Source: Burkholderiales bacterium UBA6064 (GTDB lineage: Bacteria; Pseudomonadota; Gammaproteobacteria; Burkholderiales; Burkholderiaceae_B). From it: DNA of 7,435 nucleotides. The notes below the pieces were generated by a model. That model was not told the origin of the DNA. It made no database searches and worked only from the letters and a program-made list of their open reading frames with translations. Below are positions 1 through 6,354 of the stretch, one piece after another. The stretch's first letter is position 1; every line of letters begins with the position of its first letter. The stretch covers positions 8,128 through 15,562 of the forward strand of contig DIYC01000093.1 of assembly GCA_002428895.1 (NCBI GenBank), read 5' to 3'. The position numbers were made by a program, and so were the translations under genes.

Positions 1-1430
1 CACGTAAAAAAGCACTTGAGTCAGAGGTAGTGGTGGTTAATCATCATTTGTTTTTAGCCGACTTAGCGTTAAAAGATGAGGGTATTGCAGAGTTATTACC
101 TGCCAGTGATGTTGTTGTATTTGATGAAGCGCATCAGTTGCCCGACATTGCAACAGTATTGTTGGGTGATTATTTTTCAACTGCGCAAATTCAAGATTTA
201 TTGAATGATATTCTTGTCGAATCGAGAGTTTCTGCAACAGGATCTGCCCAATGGGATAACAACCTTGCCCATATGGCCAAGCAGCTTAAAGACATTCGCA
301 TTCATGTTGGGGTTGAAATTGTATCTGCCAAGTGGACTTTTGAGTTTTTTAAATCCAATCACGCTTGCTTGCGTTTGTGCGAGTCTTTTTGCGATACTTT
401 AGAGCATTTATTAGACGACTTAGAGCCTTTGGTTTCTCATTCTGAGGCATGGTTAAAATTGCAAGGTAGGGCAATTCAGTTGTGTCAGCACTGGCATCAG
501 TGGTTTAAGCAGAATGAAGTGGTAGATACTGCTGAACTTTCTAACAGCGTTCGCTGGGTGAATGTGTCGTCGCATCACATTCAATTGTGTGAATCGCCTT
601 TAAATTTAGCCCAAGAGTTTAAAGAGTTATTCGAGCAATCGAACAAAGCCTGGATCTTTACCAGTGCAACATTAAGTATTAAGGGTGAGTTATCACACTT
701 CTCAGCCAGGTTGGGTTTAAACCAGCCTCAGGAATTGCTTGTGCCAAGTCCATTTGATTATGCGCAGCAGGGTCTTTTATGTGTGCCTTCTCATTTGCCG
801 CAACCTAACTCGGATAATTTCAGTCTAAAGCTTTGTGATCTTCTGTGGCCATTAATACTTGCCAGTGATGGTGGGCTTTTCTTTTTGTGTACGTCTCACC
901 GAGCAGTACAGCAAGTGGGTGATTATTTTCGTGATCGAATTAAGCAAGAATCACTCGATTGGACTTTACTGATTCAAGGGCAAAAATCACGAAGTGAGCT
1001 GATTGATCACTATCGAATTGCACAAAAACCAGTATTAATTGGTGCGGCTAGTTTTTGGGAAGGCATTGACATTCAAGGCCATCGCTTAAGGTTGGTCATT
1101 ATTGATAAATTGCCCTTTGCTACGCCCGATGATCCTGTATTCAAGGCGCATAGTGAAGTGATTAAGCGACGTGGAGGCAATCCATTTCTTGAATTGTCCG
1201 TTCCTGATGCTGCAATTGCCCTTAAACAGGGTGCGGGTCGCTTAATACGGAGTGAATCAGACCAGGGCGTATTGGTTATTGGCGATCGTCGAATCGTAGA
1301 AAAACCGTACGGTCAGAAAATGTGGCGTAGCCTACCTCCTTTTTCTCGTACTAAAAATATGAGTGAAGCCATCGACTTTTTGCGATTAATTCAATCTAAT
1401 GCTCAATGTGGACATGCCAAACTCTATTGA
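1..1430 (+). CDS. yoaA: DinG-family (YoaA-like) XPD-type DNA helicase, 5' end missing
   Basis: This is the C-terminal part of an ATP-dependent superfamily 2 helicase of the XPD/DinG group, which unwinds DNA during repair and replication restart. The frame is open from base 3 (reading RKKALESE before VVVNHHLFLADLAL), so the gene begins outside the window and the GTG at 30 is not the real start. Visible motifs are the DEAH Walker B box (123-134) in VFDEAHQLPDIA, TSATL motif III (660-674), GAASFWEGIDIQG (1041-1079) with KLPFATPDDP after it, and motif VI QGAGRLIR (1227-1250). The Walker A box and the iron-sulfur cysteines should lie upstream of the window. Remembered E. coli YoaA matches better than DinG (HLFLAD, DEAHQLPDIA, FKEL, WIFTSATLS). 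Known family role: YoaA acts with the DNA polymerase subunit HolC (chi). The family is secure; the YoaA versus DinG label is less so. Confidence 0.93.
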   Translation, partial: RKKALESEVVVVNHHLFLADLALKDEGIAELLPASDVVVFDEAHQLPDIATVLLGDYFSTAQIQDLLNDILVESRVSATGSAQWDNNLAHMAKQLKDIRIHVGVEIVSAKWTFEFFKSNHACLRLCESFCDTLEHLLDDLEPLVSHSEAWLKLQGRAIQLCQHWHQWFKQNEVVDTAELSNSVRWVNVSSHHIQLCESPLNLAQEFKELFEQSNKAWIFTSATLSIKGELSHFSARLGLNQPQELLVPSPFDYAQQGLLCVPSHLPQPNSDNFSLKLCDLLWPLILASDGGLFFLCTSHRAVQQVGDYFRDRIKQESLDWTLLIQGQKSRSELIDHYRIAQKPVLIGAASFWEGIDIQGHRLRLVIIDKLPFATPDDPVFKAHSEVIKRRGGNPFLELSVPDAAIALKQGAGRLIRSESDQGVLVIGDRRIVEKPYGQKMWRSLPPFSRTKNMSEAIDFLRLIQSNAQCGHAKLY

Positions 1431-2571
1431 TTTAAATTTAACTGCGCCCGCTTGCCCAACACTCTCTGTTGAGTGTATGAATGTGTACAAAGGGTTGCGA
1501 GAAATTGGTTCGGTTTTTATTCAGAGAGCAACTGCTTCAGTCTCTTTTGTCTCGTACCAGTTGTCTCAAATATTGCCGAAAGCCCCTTTAATACCCGCCA
1601 ATTGTTTTTTTCGGTTTGAGCAGTTGCCCGATCAGGTGGTTATGCCTAGGTACACCACCGATTCTCAACGAGGCCACGCTTTTTTTTATGCTCTAAGTCT
1701 TGATTTATCGTTACCAAGACATTTTCGTTGGTTTTGTCGAGGGCAGTATTTAGCCGCTAACGATCGTCTTACTCAGAGTACTATTGATTTACTAGAGAAA
1801 CAATTAAGATTCGTTGTTTTTAAATTGAGAACTTCCAGCGAACCTTTTCGTCAATTAATTGAGTTGATTGCGATTGAGGCGTCTGTATTCGCTGAAAATC
1901 AAGGCCCTGATGCGTTTGTTCAACGCATGTATGGTTTGGCATATTTAGAGCAAATTAAATTTCAGTATCGGAATTTGCCGCTTACGCTTTTTAATTTAGG
2001 TATTGTTCAGTTTAAATTAAATTTAATCGATTTAATGATTCGTGAAAAATTGAATTTGATGAGTGCGTCTTCTGATGCAAGTCAAGCGCTCATTCATTCT
2101 GCACGTAAACAAGTTTCTGAGGCTCAAATTCAGTCTACGTTGGCTTATGCAAATCGTTATTTGGAAGACCGATTGTATTTACCTCGTTCAATTCCCATTC
2201 AGTCGAATCCTTTACAGAGCGAGCTATCCGACTGCCAGTTAGATCAAATCGCTCATTTCGTGACGCTTGAATTGACTCGGGACAATAATGAACCGTTGAT
2301 TAATTTTTTAAGCACGTGGTCACCCTGGACAACTTTATTGTCTCAATTGCCAGAATTGGCTGCACCCTTAGAGCGTATTCGGCAACGTTACGTGAATGGC
2401 TTAGAACAAGCCACCAGTGTTAAGTGGGACTTTTTATTTTCGCCAACGCAGATGTCTTACCATCGGGTTGAACAAGATATCAGTGTAATAATAAGGGAAT
2501 ATAATGCTGCTCAGTTTCATCTATTTCAACGCGTCACAACCAAGTACTTAGCGTTGCAAAATTTAAATTAA
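1399..2571 (+). CDS. Uncharacterised 390-residue protein coupled to the helicase gene
   Basis: I do not recognise this protein. It is a full-length soluble-looking protein with no signal peptide, no clear membrane segment and no catalytic motif I can name. The N-terminus (about residues 1-70) is mixed, with scattered cysteines. The rest reads as largely helical, with segments such as LTQSTIDLLEKQLRFVVFKL and a C-terminal part rich in Q, L and R (RQRYVNGLEQATSVKWDF). The start overlaps the helicase end by 32 bases; a second in-frame ATG at 1414 (MPNSIDLN) would overlap by 17. Neither has a clear Shine-Dalgarno, so translation may be coupled to the helicase. Base composition resembles the neighbours, with one very AT-rich stretch near 2010-2040. 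Long uninterrupted frame, tight overlap and position before a terminator-like hairpin support a real gene. Function is unknown; a link to the helicase is only inference from position. Confidence 0.8.
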   Translation: MLNVDMPNSIDLNLTAPACPTLSVECMNVYKGLREIGSVFIQRATASVSFVSYQLSQILPKAPLIPANCFFRFEQLPDQVVMPRYTTDSQRGHAFFYALSLDLSLPRHFRWFCRGQYLAANDRLTQSTIDLLEKQLRFVVFKLRTSSEPFRQLIELIAIEASVFAENQGPDAFVQRMYGLAYLEQIKFQYRNLPLTLFNLGIVQFKLNLIDLMIREKLNLMSASSDASQALIHSARKQVSEAQIQSTLAYANRYLEDRLYLPRSIPIQSNPLQSELSDCQLDQIAHFVTLELTRDNNEPLINFLSTWSPWTTLLSQLPELAAPLERIRQRYVNGLEQATSVKWDFLFSPTQMSYHRVEQDISVIIREYNAAQFHLFQRVTTKYLALQNLN

Positions 2572-2588
2572 AAGGCTCTTTGGGCCTT
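2572..2588 (-). terminator. Hairpin between convergent genes, likely bamD terminator
   Basis: A 7-bp stem with a 3-base loop: arms 2572-2578 (AAGGCTC) and 2582-2588 (GGGCCTT) with one G-T wobble. On the minus strand it reads AAGGCCC-AAA-GAGCCTT followed by TTAATTTAAATTTT, a usable U-rich tail, so it fits an intrinsic terminator for bamD. In the plus direction the tail is only ATTGTTT, so termination of the upstream operon would be weaker. The bamD stop codon (2587-2589) is partly inside the stem. Confidence 0.6.
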
Positions 2589-3441
2589 ATTGTTTCCAAA
2601 TTTGCCACCATTGTCTTTCTGTTTCCCCAATCGGTTGAATCACATCTTGTTTCCAATAAGGACTATCTGAAAAATTAATTTTAATCACACGTTCAGTGTC
2701 TTCAGCCAATTGAGTCATTCCCAATTTTTGATAACTTCGTAGAGTAATAAATAAAGCCTCTTCGATCGAAGGAGTTTGCTCAAAACGTTTAATCACCTCT
2801 TGAGCTCGATTAATTGCGGCTAAATACGCACCACGTTTGTAATAGTAGCGTGCAACGTGCAATTCATTTTGGGCTAAAGCGTTGACTAAATATTGTAAAC
2901 GCTCTTTAGCATCTTGATAGTAAGTGCTGTTAGGGAAACGATCGACTACTTCTTTAAATGCATCAAACGCTTCACGAGCACCCGCAGGGTCACGGGCGGA
3001 CATGTCTTCGCCAGAAAGTAAAGAAAACAGTCCTTTACTCTCATTAAAGCTAATTAAACCCCGTAAGTAGTAGACATAATCTAAAGAACTGTGGTTTGGG
3101 TACAATCGAATAAATCGATCGGTTGCGGCGCGTGCTTGGGCTGTGTCGCCACTTTTATAATAAGCAAATGCAATATCAATTTGTGCTTGCTGCGCAAAAC
3201 GACCATACGGATAACGAGATTCAAGTTTTTCAAGTAACTGAATGCCGCGTTCGTAGTTACCCTCTTGAATTTCAGTTTTTGCTTCTTCATAAAATTGAGC
3301 AGGGCTCCAGCCTTCGGTTTCATCATAAGGTTTACTACTGGCGCAGGCATGTAAAAAAACCACAAGCAGTGGAAGTAAAAAAAACCGAGCGAGTACATTG
3401 ATGCGGGCTTGTAAAATACTTTTTTGGCTGCGATTGCTCAT
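2587..3441 (-). CDS. bamD: Outer membrane protein assembly factor BamD (ComL) lipoprotein
   Basis: BamD is the essential lipoprotein of the BAM complex, which folds beta-barrel proteins into the outer membrane; it sits on the periplasmic face and contacts BamA. The 284-residue product has a lipoprotein signal: basic N-region (residues 1-19), hydrophobic core FFLLPLLVVFL, and lipobox LHAC with the acylated Cys at 33. The mature part carries TPR-like helical pairs, seen in FYEEAKTEIQEGNYERGIQLL, YPYGRFAQQAQIDIAFAYYK, AFKEVVDRFPNSTYYQDAKE and ELHVARYYYKRGAYLAAINR, all characteristic BamD signatures. Length is slightly above the E. coli protein (245 residues). The ATG at 3441 is preceded by AGAGG (complement of 3454-3458) with a rather long 12-base spacing. 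It runs divergently from rluD and convergently towards the unknown gene. Identification is secure. Confidence 0.96.
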   Translation of the reverse strand: MSNRSQKSILQARINVLARFFLLPLLVVFLHACASSKPYDETEGWSPAQFYEEAKTEIQEGNYERGIQLLEKLESRYPYGRFAQQAQIDIAFAYYKSGDTAQARAATDRFIRLYPNHSSLDYVYYLRGLISFNESKGLFSLLSGEDMSARDPAGAREAFDAFKEVVDRFPNSTYYQDAKERLQYLVNALAQNELHVARYYYKRGAYLAAINRAQEVIKRFEQTPSIEEALFITLRSYQKLGMTQLAEDTERVIKINFSDSPYWKQDVIQPIGETERQWWQIWKQ

Positions 3442-3474
3442 GAAAAGGCGAAACCTCTGTAAATAACTCGGATA

Positions 3475-3480
3475 ATTATA
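3475..3480 (-). promoter_or_regulatory. Perfect -10 box (TATAAT) for bamD
   Basis: The minus strand reads TATAAT, an exact sigma-70 -10 element, about 34 bases upstream of the bamD ATG, giving a leader of roughly 25-30 bases. The matching -35 position holds only a weak hexamer (GTTAGA at 16-bp spacing, about 3 of 6 matches). No equally good promoter is seen for the divergent rluD transcript. Confidence 0.5.
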
Positions 3481-3502
3481 AGATAATGTTGCGCATTCTA
3501 AC

Positions 3503-3534
3503 TGTTTTAATGTCTTTAAATTTAGGTTAAAACA
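3503..3534. promoter_or_regulatory. 8-bp inverted repeat between bamD and rluD
   Basis: TGTTTTAA (3503-3510) and TTAAAACA (3527-3534) are perfect inverted repeats separated by 16 bases, centred between the two divergent genes. The spacing of arm centres (24 bp) would suit a dimeric regulator, but the arms are AT-rich, so chance occurrence or an UP-element role is possible. It lies just upstream of the expected bamD -35 position. Confidence 0.3.
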
Positions 3535-3578
3535 AGCTGATTTTGGTTTTTCTTAATATAGCAGTCATTTATTTAACC

Positions 3579-4769
3579 ATGAACCACTCTCAAAACGATT
3601 CGAGTACGCAACATTTAACAGTATCTTTGGCCATGGCTGGCATGCGACTCGATAAAGTCCTTGTTGAGTTGTTTCCTGATTATTCAAGGTCTAGGTTGCA
3701 AGCTTGGTTAAAAGAAAATCGAGTTACCATTAATGGTAAATTCCCTGAAAAGTCCAATCAAAAAGTAAAAGCCAATGATTTAATCACTCTAACTCCGGGT
3801 GATCTCGAGCACATGCGTGAAGTGGTCGCACAAAACATGAGTTTAACCGTAGTGGGCGAGTCTATCAATTATTGGGTCATCGATAAACCTGCAAATTTAG
3901 TAGTTCACCCAGCACCAGGTCATTGGTCAGGCACGTTAATGAATGGCTTATTAAGTCTTGACGCGCAGTTACGCGATGTGCCCCGTGCCGGTATTGTGCA
4001 CCGTCTCGATAAAGACACAACAGGCCTTATGGTGGTTGCTCGTAATGCTCAAGCTCAAGTTAAATTCATTCAGATGCTTCAAGCTCGAATTGTTAAACGG
4101 GTTTATTTGGCTTTGGTCTGGGGTAAAATTAATCATCCAAATACAGTCAATAAACCAATAGGGCGAGACGTGCGCAATCGCTTAAAAATGGCGACTAATG
4201 ATTTTGGTAAACCGGCTGTGACTCATTTTTACCCAATCAGTTTTGGTAGTTTGCACTCCATTCCAGTTACCTTAATGGTTTGTAAGCTAGAAACCGGCAG
4301 AACGCATCAAATTAGAGTCCATGCTCAGCATGCTGGTTTTTCACTGGTGGGCGACCCTGTTTATAAACCTACGGGTGCAGGCTCTAGTTCAGTACTTAAA
4401 GCGGCAACAATCGAAATGCCCAATGGTCAGTTATTTAATCGTCAATGTTTACATGCAGTTGGGTTAAGTTTTCCTGATGTTGATCAATTTAATGTGGATA
4501 CATTGGGTTATTCACCACAGCAATGGCAACAAGGCTTGGCTGAAATGACTTGGCATCAATTCAAAGCGAATTTACCCGAAGATTTTACGTATTTAGCAAA
4601 TTGGACTGGCATTGATTTATCCACAATCAATAGGCTTGATCAGTTTGAGTCTGATTGTTTTAACTTACCAAGTTCATTTACAATTCCTGTCAGTTTAGCC
4701 AATCTTGTCGACGAAGATGATTTTGATGAGAACGACACTGAAACGATTTATGTGAGAGACGATGAATAG
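3579..4769 (+). CDS. rluD: 23S rRNA pseudouridine synthase RluD
   Basis: RluD converts uridines 1911, 1915 and 1917 (E. coli numbering) in helix 69 of 23S rRNA to pseudouridine, a step linked to ribosome assembly and translation termination. With the ATG at 3579 the protein has 396 residues. An S4 RNA-binding domain covers about residues 14-75 (GMRLDKVLVELFPDYSRSRL). The catalytic domain follows, with the RluA-family motif GIVHRLDKDTTGLMVVA, catalytic Asp144 (codon 4008-4010) and ETGRTHQIRVH from residue 238. The start was chosen by fit to the family; a TTG at 3543 would add 12 residues. Neither start has a clear Shine-Dalgarno. The protein is about 70 residues longer than E. coli RluD: roughly 24 residues are inserted after LSFPD, and an acidic tail ends in DEDDFDENDTE. 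It overlaps pgeF by 8 bases. Confidence 0.95.
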   Translation: MNHSQNDSSTQHLTVSLAMAGMRLDKVLVELFPDYSRSRLQAWLKENRVTINGKFPEKSNQKVKANDLITLTPGDLEHMREVVAQNMSLTVVGESINYWVIDKPANLVVHPAPGHWSGTLMNGLLSLDAQLRDVPRAGIVHRLDKDTTGLMVVARNAQAQVKFIQMLQARIVKRVYLALVWGKINHPNTVNKPIGRDVRNRLKMATNDFGKPAVTHFYPISFGSLHSIPVTLMVCKLETGRTHQIRVHAQHAGFSLVGDPVYKPTGAGSSSVLKAATIEMPNGQLFNRQCLHAVGLSFPDVDQFNVDTLGYSPQQWQQGLAEMTWHQFKANLPEDFTYLANWTGIDLSTINRLDQFESDCFNLPSSFTIPVSLANLVDEDDFDENDTETIYVRDDE

Positions 4770-5514
4770 TTTAAGCTGGATAAAATCCATTCCTCTTCCC
4801 TCTGAGTTTTCTGGTTGCCAAATTTTTGTGACTCAATCAGCACTTAACTTAAGTACAGCGGTGGGCGAGCCTATCCAGTTAATACAAGCCAGAAGGCAGG
4901 TGTTGCAGCGCGTGGTAGGTTTGCCAATTGCGTGGCTTCAACAAGTTCATGGTGCAGAAGTTCAAGTTTTTGATGATCCACTGGTAGCTTCTTGCTCTGA
5001 TCATTGGCCTGAAAAAGACGCATCGGCTACTTGTTCCCATGCGATGGCTTTGGCCGTATTAACGGCCGATTGTTTACCCGTCGTGTTTTATGCCAGCCAA
5101 GGAAAACGATCCATTGGGATTGCTCACGCCGGTTGGAAAGGTTTAGCTGCGGGGGTTCTTCAAGCGTGTGTGCAACAAGTAGCCGATTTGGCGCACGCTC
5201 CTCTAACCAGTGTTCGCGCATGGATGGGGCCTGCTATTGGCCCTGCCTCATTTGAAGTGGGGTTAGAGGTCAAACAGCGTTTTTTATCTGTATCTGAATC
5301 TTACGGGCCTGCGTTTAATGCAGCAGGAATATCTAATAAAGTATATGCAAATCTCTATGAACTAGCGACTATTGCATTAAATGAGATTGGCGTGGTTGTA
5401 TCTGGTGGCGGCAGTGATACTTTTGTCAATACTGATTGGTTTTCTCATCGTGGCTCACAACAAGATATTAACCGGCCTATTGGTCGTTTTGCGACCGTGG
5501 TGCGCTTGGTTTAA
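4762..5514 (+). CDS. pgeF: Peptidoglycan editing factor PgeF (YfiH family)
   Basis: PgeF (YfiH, DUF152/laccase-domain family) is known in E. coli to hydrolyse UDP-MurNAc-L-Ser, removing a misincorporated serine from the cytoplasmic peptidoglycan precursor; older annotations call it polyphenol oxidase. The 250-residue product has the metal-binding triad: His63 in WLQQVHG, Cys104 in TADCLPV and His122 in GIAHAGWKG. MGPAIGPASFEVG and the terminal FSHRG/GRFATVVRL are also family marks. Two departures are visible. The N-terminal strand runs FVTQSALNLSTAVGE without the usual TR-GGVS loop. The late GG-x-x-C-T motif reads GGGSDTF, without the cysteine. The ATG lies inside the rluD end, with GAGAG (4754-4758) only 3 bases upstream, suggesting translational coupling. 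Placement between rluD and phaC is as expected for Burkholderiales. Confidence 0.94.
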   Translation: MNSLSWIKSIPLPSEFSGCQIFVTQSALNLSTAVGEPIQLIQARRQVLQRVVGLPIAWLQQVHGAEVQVFDDPLVASCSDHWPEKDASATCSHAMALAVLTADCLPVVFYASQGKRSIGIAHAGWKGLAAGVLQACVQQVADLAHAPLTSVRAWMGPAIGPASFEVGLEVKQRFLSVSESYGPAFNAAGISNKVYANLYELATIALNEIGVVVSGGGSDTFVNTDWFSHRGSQQDINRPIGRFATVVRLV

Positions 5515-5518
5515 GTGG

Positions 5519-5582
5519 TAGGTTTATTTCCTTGACGAATTGGTGTTGAACTATTTGTCAAAATTGGTTACCTAGTATTTTT
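5519..5582 (+). terminator. Interrupted inverted repeat after pgeF, possible terminator
   Basis: TTGACGAAT (5532-5540) pairs with ATTTGTCAA (5553-5561) as a 9-bp stem with one G-T wobble and a 12-base loop. In exact register, TAGGT (5519-5523) pairs with ACCTA (5570-5574), separated by an 8-base internal loop on each side. The outer arm is followed by GTA and a run of five T (5578-5582). This could end the rluD-pgeF transcript or be an operator for the next gene. The stem is AT-rich and interrupted, so terminator strength is doubtful. Confidence 0.4.
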
Positions 5583-5600
5583 CGAGGCTACACTCTTTCC

Positions 5601-5605
5601 GAGGG
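5601..5605 (+). promoter_or_regulatory. Shine-Dalgarno GAGGG for the orphan gene
   Basis: GAGGG sits 9 bases before the ATG at 5615 and decides that start. It lies in the second copy of a short direct repeat: CGAGGCTACA (5583-5592) and CGAGGGCTACA (5600-5610). Confidence 0.6.
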
Positions 5606-5614
5606 CTACATACT

Positions 5615-6001
5615 ATGCGGTCTAATTTTTCCAATTTGGTCAACAATTCTCTTCAACAACGCCAATCGGTCGATCAACATACAACACCAGCACAGGGTCG
5701 GATGGAGCGTCGTTTTGCTGCTTTACGCCACAGTTCTGCGCGCATTGCTTCCGATCTCACAAGTAATCTTCACGCTAGAGGGCAAGCATCACCCGAGCGT
5801 TCTCGTAGCGTAAATAATATTGCAGGGGAGTCTACTTTGCCACGCGTGCGCAGCGCACAAGAATTGCCTTTAACGACAGTTGCCCAGGTGCTTCTGCGAA
5901 ACCAACATCAAACTTTAATGGTTGATGTTGATTTAGTCAATAATAACAGGCTAAGTGATTTAGATTCGATTAGGTTCAGTCCAGGGGCATCTGCAGCATA
6001 A
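5615..6001 (+). CDS. Orphan lysine-free basic protein, 128 residues
   Basis: I do not recognise this protein. It begins at an ATG with a well-placed GAGGG ribosome site and runs 128 codons to TAA. It is hydrophilic and rich in Ser, Arg, Asn, Gln and Ala, with 15 arginines but no lysine, cysteine, tryptophan or tyrosine. The first half reads as largely disordered (LQQRQSVDQHTTPAQGRMER, then ARGQASPERSRSVNN). The second half (about residues 79-118) may be more ordered, with AQELPLTTVAQVLLRNQHQ and LMVDVDLVNNNRLSDLDSIRF. There is no signal peptide or membrane segment. It follows pgeF by 100 bases, across a terminator-like structure, and faces the minus-strand gene downstream. An effector-like or regulatory role can be imagined from its composition but is not shown. 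The ribosome site and lack of overlap with any other gene support a real gene. Confidence 0.6.
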   Translation: MRSNFSNLVNNSLQQRQSVDQHTTPAQGRMERRFAALRHSSARIASDLTSNLHARGQASPERSRSVNNIAGESTLPRVRSAQELPLTTVAQVLLRNQHQTLMVDVDLVNNNRLSDLDSIRFSPGASAA

Positions 6002-6011
6002 ATCACAATCT

Positions 6012-6034
6012 CTGGCATCACAAGGTGGTGCCAG
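6012..6034 (+). terminator. 10-bp hairpin downstream of the orphan gene
   Basis: CTGGCATCAC (6012-6021) and GTGGTGCCAG (6025-6034) form a 10-bp stem with one T-G wobble and a 3-base AAG loop, starting 11 bases after the orphan stop codon. No T-run follows on either strand, so it is a poor classical terminator; it may protect the 3' end of the transcript. Confidence 0.4.
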
Positions 6035-6045
6035 CAGCAACAAAT

Positions 6046-6073
6046 AGTTAGCCCAACCACGAGCTCGCTAACT
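6046..6073 (-). terminator. 7-bp hairpin, possible terminator of the minus-strand gene
   Basis: AGTTAGC (6046-6052) and GCTAACT (6067-6073) are perfect inverted repeats around a 14-base loop containing GAGCTC. Read on the minus strand, the hairpin lies about 50 bases past the stop of the small membrane-protein gene and is followed by ATTTGTTG, a weak U-rich tail. Confidence 0.3.
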
Positions 6074-6125
6074 CCTAAATAATAAGCAAATGCGATTGCC
6101 CCATCGACTAATCACTTAAATTCAG

Positions 6126-6317
6126 TTAGGGTAAAGTGCGACAAGCATTTTGTTGCCGTTTTTTTTCGCGACGACGTTTCGTATTTAAAATGTACATCAA
6201 GACCGAGCAGGGTAAAGCACCATAAAACATAAATGTGCCTAAAGCTGCAGCAATTGAGTGTTCAGTGGCTGCCATCAAGGTGACAACATATATCCAGCCG
6301 ATTGCGATGATGTACAT
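6126..6317 (-). CDS. Small two-helix membrane protein, 63 residues
   Basis: The product has two hydrophobic segments: about residues 2-17 (YIIAIGWIYVVTLMAA) and about 26-45 (LGTFMFYGALPCSVLMYIL). A short loop with TEHS joins them, and the tail is strongly basic (NTKRRREKKR). By the positive-inside rule both ends should face the cytoplasm. The pattern IxWxYVVxLMAxTE, then a TFxFYGxLP helix and a basic tail, resembles small uncharacterised membrane proteins that I recall from Burkholderiales. That similarity is from memory and unverified. The ATG at 6317 is the first in frame after the stop at 6387-6389, but it has no good Shine-Dalgarno; an AGG lies about 14 bases upstream. It is opposite in strand to its neighbours, inserted between pgeF and phaC. 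Function is unknown. Confidence 0.65.
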   Translation of the reverse strand: MYIIAIGWIYVVTLMAATEHSIAAALGTFMFYGALPCSVLMYILNTKRRREKKRQQNACRTLP

Positions 6318-6354
6318 AAATTTACAAAAGCCTAAAGAGTACAGGGATTGTGTA

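Noticed and set aside
30..32. GTG as the start of the helicase
   Set aside because: The same frame is open to the window edge and the residues before it (ALESEVV) fit the family, so the gene continues upstream.
2010..2040. AT-rich near-palindromic stretch (TTTAAATTAAATTTAA)
   Set aside because: It encodes FKLNLIDL within the unknown gene; low complexity from Leu, Asn and Lys codons explains it.
3081..3398. 105-codon minus-strand frame within bamD
   Set aside because: Same strand but a different frame from bamD, whose protein is clearly recognised across this stretch; a shadow frame.
3123..3401. 92-codon plus-strand reading frame opposite bamD
   Set aside because: It lies wholly inside the well-identified bamD gene on the other strand, has no family features and no ribosome site of note.
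5027..5255. Frames of 64 and 74 codons on both strands within pgeF
   Set aside because: Fully covered by the PgeF metal-binding core in the true frame; no independent support.
5482..5496. GGTCG-TTTTG-CGACC hairpin at the 3' end of pgeF
   Set aside because: It lies inside the coding sequence for the conserved GRFATVV segment and has no T-tract after it, so it is not called a terminator.
6002..6055. In-frame continuation past the orphan stop codon (17 more codons)
   Set aside because: It ends quickly at a TAG and its sequence is explained by the hairpin; there is no sign that the orphan is a truncated longer gene.
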